This document shows, in pieces, positions 7,851-15,228 of a stretch of 39,176 nt of DNA. Origin of the DNA: JACPYG01 sp038063015. Its GTDB lineage: Bacteria > Patescibacteriota > Minisyncoccia > Minisyncoccales > Staskawiczbacteraceae. A program made the translations under genes and the position numbers. The first letter of the stretch is position 1. Each line of letters starts with the position of its first letter. The stretch covers positions 1-39,176 of the forward strand of contig JBBTVX010000014.1 of the NCBI GenBank assembly GCA_038063015.1, read 5' to 3'. Below the pieces are notes generated by a model that made no database searches, was not told the origin of the DNA, and saw nothing but the letters and a program-made list of their open reading frames with translations.

Positions 7851-8854
7851 TTTTTTGACATTACTACTTTTTTATATTCATCAAGATGCTCTAAAACTAT
7901 TCCCGTTCCCTTAATAACGCAAAACAAAGCTTCCTCGGCAATAAAACAAGGCACGCCTGTGCTTTGAGCAACCAATTCATTAATTTTGGGCAGCATAGCT
8001 CCGCCACCAGCCATAATAATGCCTTTATTCATAATATCAGCAGAAAGTTCCGGAGGCGTTTCCGATAACACTGTTTTAGCGGCCTGTATAATTTCAGCCA
8101 ATACGTCAGAAATTGCTTCGCAAACTTCATTATTAGATATTTTGATATTTCTTGGAAGTCCTAAAATTAAATCCCTTCCCTGAACCTCTAAATAATTTAG
8201 CTCTTTTTGCGGAAGAGCTGTGCCGACTTTTATTTTTATTTCTTCTGCCGACTGAGTTCCAATTGCCAAATTGTATTTCTTTTTAATATATTCTGCGATA
8301 GCTGTGTCTATTTTATCGCCAGCCACTCTTACGGAATGAACCGTTACGATTCCGCCAAGCGAGATTACGGCCACTTCGGAAGTGCCTCCGCCAATATCAA
8401 TAATCATATGCCCCGAGCATGAATTAATTGGAATGCCTGCTCCAATGGCAGCCAAAATAGGTTCCTTGGCAACAAAAGCTTGTTTAGCTCCAGCAGATAA
8501 AGCCGCTTCAATTACAGCCCTTCTTTCTGTACTGGTAATTCCTGCTGGAACAGATATAACTAATTCTGGTTTAAACAACCTAAAATTACTTGCTGTTTTT
8601 GTAATAAAATAACGAAGCATTGCCTGCGTTACTTTGTAGTCAGCTATTACTCCGTCTTTTAACGGCCTGTAAACCTTAATATCGGCTGGGGTTCGGCCTA
8701 TCATTTCTTTAGCGCTTTCTCCAACCGCTAAAATCCTGTTATCAGTTAAAGAAACAGCTACCACCGACGGCTCCTGCAAAACAATCCCCTTGCCCCGCAC
8801 ATAAACCAAAGAATTGCAAGTTCCAAGGTCGATAGCAATTTTAGCGTTAAACAT
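7847..8854 (-). CDS. mreB: Rod shape-determining protein MreB (copy 2)
   Basis: A 335-aa second MreB. Motifs include IAIDLGTCNSLVYVRGKGIVLQEPS (phosphate 1), MIIDIGGGTSEVAVISLGG (phosphate 2) and GIIMAGGGAMLPKI (adenosine). It lacks the longer N-terminal leader of copy 1 and has Cys in place of the usual Ala after DLGT. It lies 19 nt downstream of murA and overlaps holB by 4 nt. Pairing with MurA suits a role in wall synthesis. The two copies have clearly diverged, so this is an old duplication. Confidence 0.94.
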   Translation of the reverse strand: MFNAKIAIDLGTCNSLVYVRGKGIVLQEPSVVAVSLTDNRILAVGESAKEMIGRTPADIKVYRPLKDGVIADYKVTQAMLRYFITKTASNFRLFKPELVISVPAGITSTERRAVIEAALSAGAKQAFVAKEPILAAIGAGIPINSCSGHMIIDIGGGTSEVAVISLGGIVTVHSVRVAGDKIDTAIAEYIKKKYNLAIGTQSAEEIKIKVGTALPQKELNYLEVQGRDLILGLPRNIKISNNEVCEAISDVLAEIIQAAKTVLSETPPELSADIMNKGIIMAGGGAMLPKINELVAQSTGVPCFIAEEALFCVIKGTGIVLEHLDEYKKVVMSKK

Positions 8855-8873
8855 AATAACTTAAATTATAAAT

Positions 8874-10142
8874 TCAGATGCTTACCCTTTTAATATCTGC
8901 TCCTAATTTCTGCAATCTCTCTTCTATTTTTTCGTATCCCCTGTCTATTTGATAGGCGTTATTTATAGTTGTTGTTCCTCTGGCAACCAATCCTGCAATA
9001 ATCAATGATGCCCCCGACCTCAAATCAAGGCTCGGCACCTCAATGCCGTGCAAGTTGGTAGGCCCATTAACAATCGCCCTATGCGGATCGCAAAAAATTA
9101 TATCTGCTCCCATTTTATTCAATTCTTCCAAATATTTCAATCTGCCTTCATATAGGGGGTCGTGAATTAATGTAGAGCCTTTTGTCTGGGTTGCCAAAAT
9201 TCCGAACGGCGACTGTAAATCAGTGTGGATTCCCGGGTATGGCAAACTTTGTATTTTGGTTATCGCGAGCTTTGGCGATGACAAAACTTTTACAGATTTT
9301 TTGTCGGGAAATTCAAAATTTGCGCCGAAAGCAGCCATTTTTTTAAAAAAAAGCGTCAAATAATCCATTTCAACATTTTTTACCAGAACCTCTCCTTTAG
9401 TGGCTAAAACCGCAATAACAAAAGTGCCCGCCTCAATCGGGTCGGCTATTAAGTTGTGTTCAAATCCTTTTAATTTTTCTGCCCCCTCAACTTCAAATTC
9501 GTGAAATCCGGGTTTTATTTTAGCCCCCATTTTTCTTAAAACTTTTGCCAATTCCTGCACTTGATAATCTTGGTCTGCAATTTTTAAAGTAATTTTTTGC
9601 GGAATTGAACTGGCAAATAGCAAAACATTTTCAGTCCCGGTAACCGAAAACTCATTAAGGATCACAATAATATCTTCTTTAATTTTCTTAATTTTCTTAA
9701 AATAATTAAACTTACCCTTCTGTTTTACATCAACGCCCATTTGCAAAAATGCGTCAAAATGAGTATCTAAAGGACGGGCGCCAATTATATCGCCGCCCGG
9801 AGAAATTGTTTTAAAATTATCAAAACGCGACAAGAGCGGACCCCAAAGCAAAGCCGACCCCCTAAGATACCCGACAACTCTTTCGGGAATTTTTTTGGGG
9901 TTTATATTTTTACACTCTATTTTTATTTTTCTTTCTTCTATCCATTCAACTTTGGCTCCCATTGATTTTATAATATCAATTAATCTCATAACATCTTCAA
10001 TTAGGGGCACGTTTCCGATAATGCAAGGTTCTTTTGTCAAAATAGTCGCAGCCAAAATCGGCAGAGCCGCATTTTTAGAGCCCATAACTTCAATTGTTCC
10101 TTGCAACATTTTTCCTCCGTTTATAATAAATTTTTCTGACAT
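8874..10142 (-). CDS. murA: UDP-GlcNAc enolpyruvyl transferase MurA (Cys-to-Asp active site)
   Basis: A 422-aa enzyme for the first committed step of peptidoglycan synthesis, transfer of enolpyruvate from PEP to UDP-GlcNAc. The start INGGKMLQGTIEVMGSKNAALPILAA carries the conserved Lys23-Asn pair, and LRGSALLWGPLLSRF and DLRSGASLIIAG are typical. In the active-site loop the usual PGGC is PGGD: residue 118, codon GAT at 9789-9791. Cys at this place (Cys115 in E. coli) is the fosfomycin target, and Asp there is known to keep activity and give resistance. First gene of its transcription unit, with its own promoter. Confidence 0.96.
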   Translation of the reverse strand: MSEKFIINGGKMLQGTIEVMGSKNAALPILAATILTKEPCIIGNVPLIEDVMRLIDIIKSMGAKVEWIEERKIKIECKNINPKKIPERVVGYLRGSALLWGPLLSRFDNFKTISPGGDIIGARPLDTHFDAFLQMGVDVKQKGKFNYFKKIKKIKEDIIVILNEFSVTGTENVLLFASSIPQKITLKIADQDYQVQELAKVLRKMGAKIKPGFHEFEVEGAEKLKGFEHNLIADPIEAGTFVIAVLATKGEVLVKNVEMDYLTLFFKKMAAFGANFEFPDKKSVKVLSSPKLAITKIQSLPYPGIHTDLQSPFGILATQTKGSTLIHDPLYEGRLKYLEELNKMGADIIFCDPHRAIVNGPTNLHGIEVPSLDLRSGASLIIAGLVARGTTTINNAYQIDRGYEKIEERLQKLGADIKRVSI

Positions 10143-10155
10143 AATTATCTTCTTT

Positions 10156-10184
10156 ATATTATCTTAAATTTTTCTTGGCGTCAA
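10156..10184 (-). promoter_or_regulatory. Sigma70-type promoter of the murA operon
   Basis: On the minus strand TTGACG (10179-10184) and TAATAT (10156-10161) are separated by 17 nt and end 13 nt before the murA ATG. The match to the housekeeping consensus is close. It is back to back with the promoter of the Nudix gene; the two -35 boxes are 12 nt apart. Confidence 0.75.
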
Positions 10185-10196
10185 TGCCGCCAAAAT

Positions 10197-10225
10197 TTGA
10201 CAATAATAAAGTAGTATGATAATAT
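10197..10225 (+). promoter_or_regulatory. Promoter of the Nudix cassette
   Basis: TTGACA (10197-10202) and TAATAT (10220-10225) are spaced by 17 nt. The same box pair, spacing and flanks recur at 10980-11008 ahead of an unrelated gene, which strongly supports function. Confidence 0.8.
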
Positions 10226-10233
10226 AATGAATT

Positions 10234-10254
10234 AGTTTTGGGTTGTCCAAAACT
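10234..10254 (+). promoter_or_regulatory. 5' leader hairpin, copy 1
   Basis: AGTTTTGG and CCAAAACT form a perfect 8-bp stem around GTTGT. It begins about where transcription should start (some 8 nt after the -10 box), so the mRNA would carry the hairpin at its very 5' end. The motif recurs at 11017-11037 with one loop change (ATTGT). It could stabilise the mRNA or be an operator. Confidence 0.65.
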
Positions 10255-10281
10255 GCTCATTTCCAATTTGGAGGACTGACC

Positions 10282-10833
10282 ATGGCCGTCAAAGCATCGT
10301 TTACCGTTGGAGTATTTGGATTGGCTGCTAGGCTTGTGGATGGGATCGTCCGCATCAAAGTCAATGTTCGCACTGACCAAGAAAGGCAGAAGCAGCTTGC
10401 CAAATTGCTCGCCGACTCCCCCGTCAAAATTGTTGATATGCCTGGCGGAGGGGTAAGCTTCGACGATTTCTCCTTACTGAAAGGAGAAGGACTTCTCGCC
10501 GTCCTTCGGCGCGAAATCGCCGAGGAAACCGGCGGTTGCACAATTCAACCTCTCGGAGAATTTAGCGGCCCTGTTATGGTGGCGACCAACGACAAGGATT
10601 TGGCAAAACCCATCGGCGATATTGCCTTTTGGATGCCAGTCAAATTGATCGGCGAACCGAAGCCGTCAAACGAGGCGTTGGACCATCCATGGATTTCGCG
10701 CGAACAATTCGAAGCCGAAACCGAATACCGCTGTGTCAGCGGCCTCGGCAAGGCCGGACGCACCGGCCGTATGATTCGCACCGCGCTCGACTGGTTTGAG
10801 GCAAACCAACATCGTTTCGAGGTCTTTTCCTAA
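10282..10833 (+). CDS. Nudix hydrolase family protein
   Basis: A 183-aa protein. The Nudix box is recognisable as GEGLLAVLRREIAEETGG (E-x7-REIAEETGG), the Mg2+-binding helix that cleaves nucleoside diphosphates linked to another group. The first part of the box is stretched (GGGVSFDDFSLLKGEG), so the glycine spacing is not canonical. The substrate cannot be told. The ATG at 10282 was chosen because GGAGG stands 7 nt upstream; a TTG at 10243 would sit in the leader hairpin. Codon use is much richer in GC than in neighbouring genes. It is a monocistronic cassette with its own promoter, leader and terminator, so probably acquired. Confidence 0.82.
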   Translation: MAVKASFTVGVFGLAARLVDGIVRIKVNVRTDQERQKQLAKLLADSPVKIVDMPGGGVSFDDFSLLKGEGLLAVLRREIAEETGGCTIQPLGEFSGPVMVATNDKDLAKPIGDIAFWMPVKLIGEPKPSNEALDHPWISREQFEAETEYRCVSGLGKAGRTGRMIRTALDWFEANQHRFEVFS

Positions 10834-10854
10834 AACACTAAGTGCGAGAGCACA

Positions 10855-10887
10855 AGCCCTTCGTTTCACGACGAAGGGCTTTTTTTA
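10855..10887 (+). terminator. Rho-independent terminator of the Nudix gene
   Basis: AGCCCTTCGT (10855-10864) pairs with ACGAAGGGCT (10871-10880) and is followed by a run of T. A textbook 10-bp hairpin terminator 21 nt after the stop. Confidence 0.88.
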
Positions 10888-10979
10888 TTGTATTTTTGTT
10901 ATATCGCTACTTGAGTAATTATTAAAAAATTGCAATATCCGACATTGCAATACCATATCAATGCCCCCCTTTAAAAAAT

Positions 10980-11008
10980 TTGACAATAATAAATCATTAT
11001 GCTAATAT
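10980..11008 (+). promoter_or_regulatory. Promoter of the 89-aa gene (copy of the Nudix promoter)
   Basis: TTGACA (10980-10985) and TAATAT (11003-11008) have 17 nt between them, including the same ATAATAAA start of the spacer as at 10197. The stretch 10888-10979 upstream shows nothing I can assign. Confidence 0.8.
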
Positions 11009-11016
11009 AACCAATT

Positions 11017-11037
11017 AGTTTTGGATTGTCCAAAACT
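11017..11037 (+). promoter_or_regulatory. 5' leader hairpin, copy 2
   Basis: AGTTTTGG pairs with CCAAAACT around ATTGT, the same as the leader of the Nudix gene. The shared block continues with GCTC and ends in TTGGAGGAC at the ribosome binding site, while the coding sequences are unrelated. Confidence 0.65.
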
Positions 11038-11070
11038 GCTCGTTGACAAGTTTTTTTGGAGGACTTCGCA

Positions 11071-11340
11071 ATGACCAATCACAAAGAATTTGAGTGGAAA
11101 GAAATTCCCGGACCTAGCGAAACACCAGTAGAGTATGTCTTGCGATCAGGTAATCCTGGTCACGTGCACGAATATGGGCATATCAAGTCGGTTCCGAACT
11201 ACCAGGGACAATGCCGTGTTTGTGAATGCGGACGAATTGAAACTTCGCCTGCGCCGGGCGAACTTGCTTATTTTAGGAACATGGCAGGTGAATATGTCGT
11301 AGAAGAAAATGGCCGCCCCGGAATGAGAAGTGATTTGTGA
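11071..11340 (+). CDS. Hypothetical 89-aa His/Cys-rich protein
   Basis: I do not recognise this protein. It is hydrophilic, without membrane helix or signal peptide. H31, H33 and H37 (GHVHEYGH) and C48, C51 and C53 (CRVCECG) cluster in the middle, which suggests a small metal site, possibly half of a zinc ribbon. The ATG was chosen because GGAGG lies 8 nt upstream; the ORF could be opened by a TTG at 11056. Base composition is GC-rich compared with AT-rich neighbours. It shares promoter and leader with the Nudix gene and has its own terminator. Confidence 0.68.
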   Translation: MTNHKEFEWKEIPGPSETPVEYVLRSGNPGHVHEYGHIKSVPNYQGQCRVCECGRIETSPAPGELAYFRNMAGEYVVEENGRPGMRSDL

Positions 11341-11356
11341 TTAACACAACTCGTGC

Positions 11357-11392
11357 AAAGCCCCTTTTTAAGGAAGAAGAGGGGCTTTTTTT
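11357..11392 (+). terminator. Rho-independent terminator of the 89-aa gene
   Basis: AAAGCCCCT (11357-11365) pairs with AGGGGCTTT (11380-11388) and continues into a T run. It lies 17 nt after the TGA stop. Confidence 0.85.
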
Positions 11393-11430
11393 ATTACATT
11401 TTTTATTGTATATTAAATAAATATATTTTT

Positions 11431-12120
11431 ATGTCTAAAATTAATTTATCAAAAAAAATATTAGTTGGAATAACTGGCAAAGAAGAAAAAGATTTCTTAA
11501 AAAAAATAAAAGAAATTAATAGTTTTAATATAAAAGAAGTGTCTTTATTTTTAGAACTTTTAGAAAAACCCGATAGAGAGAAAATTTATACCGCCCTACT
11601 GTCTTCAAAAATTAAAAGCATTCCGCTAGTTCATATCCGCCACGATATGACAAAGGACGAATTAAAATTTTTAAAAAATAATTTCAAAACAAAATATTTT
11701 ACAATTCACGAAAAAAATTTTATTGATAATGATGTTAAAAAATGGAAAGGGTTTTATAAAAATTTATCCTTGGAAATGGACTTTGATAATTTTGTTTCAA
11801 AAAAAATTAATGTTGAAAAAATCAGGGGCTTTTGCGTTGACTTGGCGCACTTTAAAGTTGCTATGGAAAAACTAAATAAAGATTTCAAATATGTATTTGA
11901 CAGAAAAAAACACAAAAAATATTTTAATTGCAATCATCTAAACGGCTACGACCCAGAATCAAATTGCGATATGCACACAATTTATAATTTGAAAAACTTT
12001 GACTATTTAAAAACTCTGCCTAATTTTTTATTTGGAAAAATTATCGCCCTTGAAACATTCAATCCCATCCAAGAACAGCTAAAATTTAAAAAATACTTAA
12101 TAGAAATATTAAAAATTTAA
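11431..12120 (+). CDS. Putative TIM-barrel protein (sugar isomerase/AP endonuclease-like)
   Basis: A 229-aa cytosolic protein. Alternating beta/alpha segments (SIPLVHIRHDM, YFTIHEKNF, LSLEMDFDNF, GFCVDLAHFK, FNCNHLNGYD, IIALETFNPI) and conserved-looking His, Asp and Glu at strand ends resemble the xylose-isomerase-like TIM barrels that bind divalent metal. This is a weak fold-level inference and no substrate is implied. The start at 11431 was preferred over an upstream in-frame codon at 11353 because the latter lies in the preceding terminator. AT-rich like the core genes. Confidence 0.6.
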   Translation: MSKINLSKKILVGITGKEEKDFLKKIKEINSFNIKEVSLFLELLEKPDREKIYTALLSSKIKSIPLVHIRHDMTKDELKFLKNNFKTKYFTIHEKNFIDNDVKKWKGFYKNLSLEMDFDNFVSKKINVEKIRGFCVDLAHFKVAMEKLNKDFKYVFDRKKHKKYFNCNHLNGYDPESNCDMHTIYNLKNFDYLKTLPNFLFGKIIALETFNPIQEQLKFKKYLIEILKI

Positions 12121-12130
12121 ATAATAAAAG

Positions 12131-12160
12131 AGCCCTTTGCAGATTTTTTCTCAAAGGGCT
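12131..12160 (-). terminator. Hairpin terminator between convergent genes
   Basis: AGCCCTTTG (12131-12139) pairs with CAAAGGGCT (12152-12160). On the minus strand the stem is followed by CTTTTATTAT, so it probably ends the 73-aa gene; on the plus strand it follows the TIM-barrel gene but with a poor T tract. Confidence 0.65.
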
Positions 12161-12214
12161 TTGAAGTTTGAACAGAAAACTGTTCCATAAAAGGGCTGTT
12201 TTCTATAGCTTATT

Positions 12215-12436
12215 TCAGTTGCGCGTTGCGTCTTCTTTCGTGCTGAAAGGGCCCCTCACAGAGTCCACGCAGTACGATCCGTCCGTCCATTCTTTTTCTA
12301 TTTCCTCAATTTTTCTATACGCCTCCACTGCGTCATTTGCCTCGACAACCACTATGCCGGCTATATCGCCCCTTACGGGGATTCCGTTTTTCTTGTCAGG
12401 ATCAGATCCTTTTACAAAACTCCTGTTCCAGAACAT
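12215..12436 (-). CDS. Hypothetical 73-aa protein
   Basis: An unrecognised small soluble protein (start MFWNRSFVKGSDPDKKNG, centre IVVVEANDAVEAYRKIEEIEKEW). The middle looks like one beta strand followed by an amphipathic helix, so a compact alpha/beta fold is plausible. A good Shine-Dalgarno (AAAGGAG) lies 6 nt before the ATG, and a consensus-like promoter and a terminator flank it. Composition is more GC-rich than that of the neighbours, as for the other small cassettes. Probably a genuine monocistronic gene; role unknown. Confidence 0.65.
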   Translation of the reverse strand: MFWNRSFVKGSDPDKKNGIPVRGDIAGIVVVEANDAVEAYRKIEEIEKEWTDGSYCVDSVRGPFSTKEDATRN

Positions 12437-12489
12437 TTTTTACTCCTTTCAAAGATCAAATTCTCTAAAACTGATTGGAAAACATTTTT

Positions 12490-12517
12490 ATTTTATCATA
12501 CATTTTATTGGTGTCAA
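12490..12517 (-). promoter_or_regulatory. Promoter of the 73-aa gene
   Basis: On the minus strand TTGACA (12512-12517) and TAAAAT (12490-12495) are 16 nt apart, giving a leader of about 45 nt. A plus-strand TATAAT at about 12543-12548 lies close by and may serve the PEGA gene with an almost leaderless transcript. Confidence 0.65.
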
Positions 12518-12562
12518 CTCTTTCCTTCAATCGCAATGGGTGTATAATAAAAAAATGCTTTT

Positions 12563-13630
12563 ATGACTAAAAAAATACGGCTAATAACATTGATTTTGTG
12601 CGCGATTTGTTTTTTTATCGTGGCTCCGTATATCATTGTCTATTCTTTAGGATATAGAATTGATTTTGAGCAAAAAAAAATTGTGGCTACCGGCGGAATT
12701 TACGTAAAAGCCATGCCCCAAGGCGCGGATGTTATTATTGACTCTAAAGTTAGCGGCAGAACCAGTCTTTTATCTCCTTCTGTTTTTGCGCAAAATCTTC
12801 TGCCAAAACAGCACAGCATTTTAATAAAAAAAGACGGCTACTATGATTATAAAAAAACATTAGAAGTAAAAGAAAAAGAGGTGACGAGGTTAGAGCGAGT
12901 TATTTTATTTAAAAAAAATATCCCTTTTGAAATTTTAACAGACAAAACTATTTCCCCATTTTCAAAAAAAGACCCGGAACCGCTTTTTATAATTAAAAAT
13001 AACAACCTTTATAAAAACAATTCGGGAGAATCAACGGCAATTTTAAAAAAACTGCTGGCTTTTGAGGTTTCTGGCGATAATATAATATGGCTGGGTTTAA
13101 ATGGACTTTTATATACCTCAAGCCAAAATGTAAAAACCACAGACGAATTAAGCCAAACCCCCCTTAAAATAAATAAAAACAGCTCTTATAAGTTTACAAT
13201 TATTTCTCAAAATATCTTTCTTAAAGAGAATAATAATCTTTTGTTATTCAACCAAAAAACAAAAACATTTGAAACTTTTTACGGTTTAATTAAAGATTTA
13301 AAAATATCTCCAGACGGCCAGAAAATACTTTATTATAATGACAACGAAATTCTCTATTCTTATTTAAACTCCGACAATCCTGAAAAAATATTTTTGAACA
13401 GGTTTTCAGAAAAAATCAGGGACGCTTTTTGGTTAAACGACAACTATTTAATTTTTGGCCTTGGCGATAAAATAGTTATTTCCGAAATAGACAACCGAGA
13501 CAGCATAAATATGATTACATTGTCGCAAGCTTTATCCTTAACTGATAAAATATTTTTTAATCAGGAAGATAAAAAGCTATATATTTTAACTCAGGATGCT
13601 TTGTTAGTTTCTGAAAAATTAATTCCTTAA
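12563..13630 (+). CDS. Membrane-anchored PEGA-domain protein
   Basis: A 355-aa protein with an N-terminal membrane helix (about residues 7-30) and an outside region. Residues about 45-115 (GGIYVKAMPQGADVIIDSKVSGRTSLL...HSILIKKDGYYDYKKTLEVKE) match the PEGA repeat, a surface beta-sandwich. The rest has beta-propeller-like segments such as IKDLKISPDGQKILYYNDNEILYSY. The architecture is common in Parcubacteria, with unknown function, probably cell-surface. Its stop overlaps the stop of the convergent nuclease gene by 4 nt. Confidence 0.75.
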   Translation: MTKKIRLITLILCAICFFIVAPYIIVYSLGYRIDFEQKKIVATGGIYVKAMPQGADVIIDSKVSGRTSLLSPSVFAQNLLPKQHSILIKKDGYYDYKKTLEVKEKEVTRLERVILFKKNIPFEILTDKTISPFSKKDPEPLFIIKNNNLYKNNSGESTAILKKLLAFEVSGDNIIWLGLNGLLYTSSQNVKTTDELSQTPLKINKNSSYKFTIISQNIFLKENNNLLLFNQKTKTFETFYGLIKDLKISPDGQKILYYNDNEILYSYLNSDNPEKIFLNRFSEKIRDAFWLNDNYLIFGLGDKIVISEIDNRDSINMITLSQALSLTDKIFFNQEDKKLYILTQDALLVSEKLIP

Positions 13631-14304
13631 ATTGCTTCAATCCTCTTTTTAAAATCCTCCCAATTTAACGGCTGTCCCTCAGCTATTCTGCACACTTCTT
13701 TAAACTGGCAATAGTTGCACTGCCAATTTCTGGGATAATCCGCTAACCTTTCCGGCACTATGTTTATTTCTACCTGTTCTTTCAGGATATAAAATTTATC
13801 TAAAATAGATTTACAAAGCCCCTCGTCGTAATCAACAAAAAACTCTTTAATTTCCTGCTGGTCTTTATCTATATAAAGGAGTATACCTTTTTTAATATTA
13901 AAATAGTGCAAATAAAGCTGAAGCTGATAGACATTTTCCTCTTTTGGCTGTAAGAGTTTGCGAAATATCATGCTGTTCATGCTTTTAATATCCAGCACAT
14001 AATTTTCATTATCAATGCATAAAATAGCGTCGGCTCTTCCGGAAATTATTTCTTGCGAAGGAATCGGTATTTCTGTTGTAACGCCGATTCTTAAACGATA
14101 TAAGATATTAAAAATATTTCTGTGTATATGCTCGCCGTGCTCAAATATGCGCATAATTCTGGCGTCCATTGCCTCTCTTGGCGCGTTTTTAAATCTAAAA
14201 AAAACAGCGCGAGGGCATTTGCCCGCGTCTGTGATATAAAAATGAGTTTGCTCTCTATTCTTCTGATTTTCTAAATAAAATTTATCAATAAGTTCTTTTA
14301 ACAT
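13627..14304 (-). CDS. PD-(D/E)XK nuclease, Cas4/RecB-like with Fe-S cysteines
   Basis: A 225-aa protein. GRADAILCIDNENYVLDIKSM supplies the catalytic Asp and the D-x-K element of the PD-(D/E)XK fold, and YQLQLYLHYF the helix with the conserved Gln. C30 plus C196, C199 and C205 (C-x2-C-x5-C) have the spacing of the iron-sulfur cluster in Cas4 and AddB-type nucleases. No CRISPR array or other cas gene is present, so it is a solitary Cas4-like exonuclease, with a role in DNA repair or defence. It lies just beyond the restriction-modification operon, with a 16-bp palindrome 52 nt upstream of its start. Confidence 0.8.
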   Translation of the reverse strand: MLKELIDKFYLENQKNREQTHFYITDAGKCPRAVFFRFKNAPREAMDARIMRIFEHGEHIHRNIFNILYRLRIGVTTEIPIPSQEIISGRADAILCIDNENYVLDIKSMNSMIFRKLLQPKEENVYQLQLYLHYFNIKKGILLYIDKDQQEIKEFFVDYDEGLCKSILDKFYILKEQVEINIVPERLADYPRNWQCNYCQFKEVCRIAEGQPLNWEDFKKRIEAI

Positions 14305-14355
14305 ATTAGTATTTTATCATTTCAAAAAATATATGCAAGCGCGACCGAATAGGTA

Positions 14356-14371
14356 ACGTGATATATCACGT
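14356..14371. promoter_or_regulatory. Perfect 16-bp palindrome
   Basis: ACGTGATATATCACGT is a perfect palindrome in the gap between the restriction endonuclease stop and the nuclease start. It could be an operator for the nuclease gene or a dispersed repeat. No regulator gene is visible nearby. Confidence 0.4.
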
Positions 14372-14380
14372 GAGCAGGAT

Positions 14381-14402
14381 GAAAAAAACCGCATGCTATG
14401 CG
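14381..14402 (-). terminator. Terminator of the restriction-modification operon
   Basis: On the minus strand CGCAT-AGC-ATGCG (14390-14402) is followed by GTTTTTTTC. A short but GC-rich stem 41 nt after the endonuclease stop. Confidence 0.65.
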
Positions 14403-14443
14403 CTTTAATTTTCTTTCCATATTTTTTATTTCTCAATCAATTT

Positions 14444-15223
14444 TTAATTACTAAATTCAGAAAACTTTTTATCTAGTTTGGGTCGTAATTTTTTACCCGC
14501 ATTATTAAATGCTTTAATTAAGTCTTCATAGACATTATCTCCGGCAACAAAATTCCAAAATTCTTCGCCAACAAGAATTTCCCCCGCTTCTAAATCATAT
14601 AATCCTTTTAATGTCCAGCGCTCATATGAATCTGGAAAATATGGATTATATGGAATCGCTACCCTTGTAAAAACGTTTGCTTTCTTATCGATGCTTAGTC
14701 TTAGCGCCGTCCATCTTAATAATTTTAGCTTCAAGGATACAAACTCTTTCATGTTTGGTTTTACGCTAGTGATATCAAAATAATTCTCAATATTTTTAGT
14801 TTTTACCAAAAAATCTACCCTAGAATCGGGGTCGTTTTTGGCTACGCCATTTTTTATTATTTGTTTTATAGTTTTTATCTCATTGCCTTTGTTGGTTACA
14901 ATACTTCCTGCACGGAGCTCATGATGCATTTTTCTTATAACTGCTTCCGTTTCACTATCAATATTTCCCAATAAATCAAACTGCCTTTGAGCCTCAAAAT
15001 TTGCTCCCCTTGCTAATATTACGGCAACTTGCTCCCAAATTGACATACCAAATGTTGTGTTTATGGATTGTATAAATGAAAACATTGCATATTTGTCTTT
15101 ACCGATAAGACCATGATGAAATGGGGCATACTGTGTTTCTGGTTTATATTCTCTAAGTTTAGCCTCTACGGTATCAACGAGAATTTTAATAATTTCCGAT
15201 TTCACTTTAGAATTTATTGCCAT
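14444..15223 (-). CDS. Type II restriction endonuclease, TdeIII family
   Basis: A 259-aa endonuclease. The N-terminal segment FHHGLIGKDKYAMFSFIQSINTTFGMSIWEQVAVILAR and the central VDFLVKT...YFDITSVKPNMKEF are the conserved blocks I associate with the TdeIII family. D137, D150 and K155 fit a PD-(D/E)XK core. TdeIII itself recognises GGNCC as far as I recall, but the specificity of this protein cannot be read from sequence. It starts 5 nt after the methylase stop, so the two are one operon. Length is normal and no lesion is seen, so it is probably active. Confidence 0.8.
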   Translation of the reverse strand: MAINSKVKSEIIKILVDTVEAKLREYKPETQYAPFHHGLIGKDKYAMFSFIQSINTTFGMSIWEQVAVILARGANFEAQRQFDLLGNIDSETEAVIRKMHHELRAGSIVTNKGNEIKTIKQIIKNGVAKNDPDSRVDFLVKTKNIENYFDITSVKPNMKEFVSLKLKLLRWTALRLSIDKKANVFTRVAIPYNPYFPDSYERWTLKGLYDLEAGEILVGEEFWNFVAGDNVYEDLIKAFNNAGKKLRPKLDKKFSEFSN

Positions 15224-15228
15224 ATTTT

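Noticed and set aside
10159..10869. Several minus-strand frames antisense to the Nudix gene
   Set aside because: They are GC-skew shadows of a GC-rich gene on the plus strand, which has a Nudix box, ribosome binding site, promoter and terminator.
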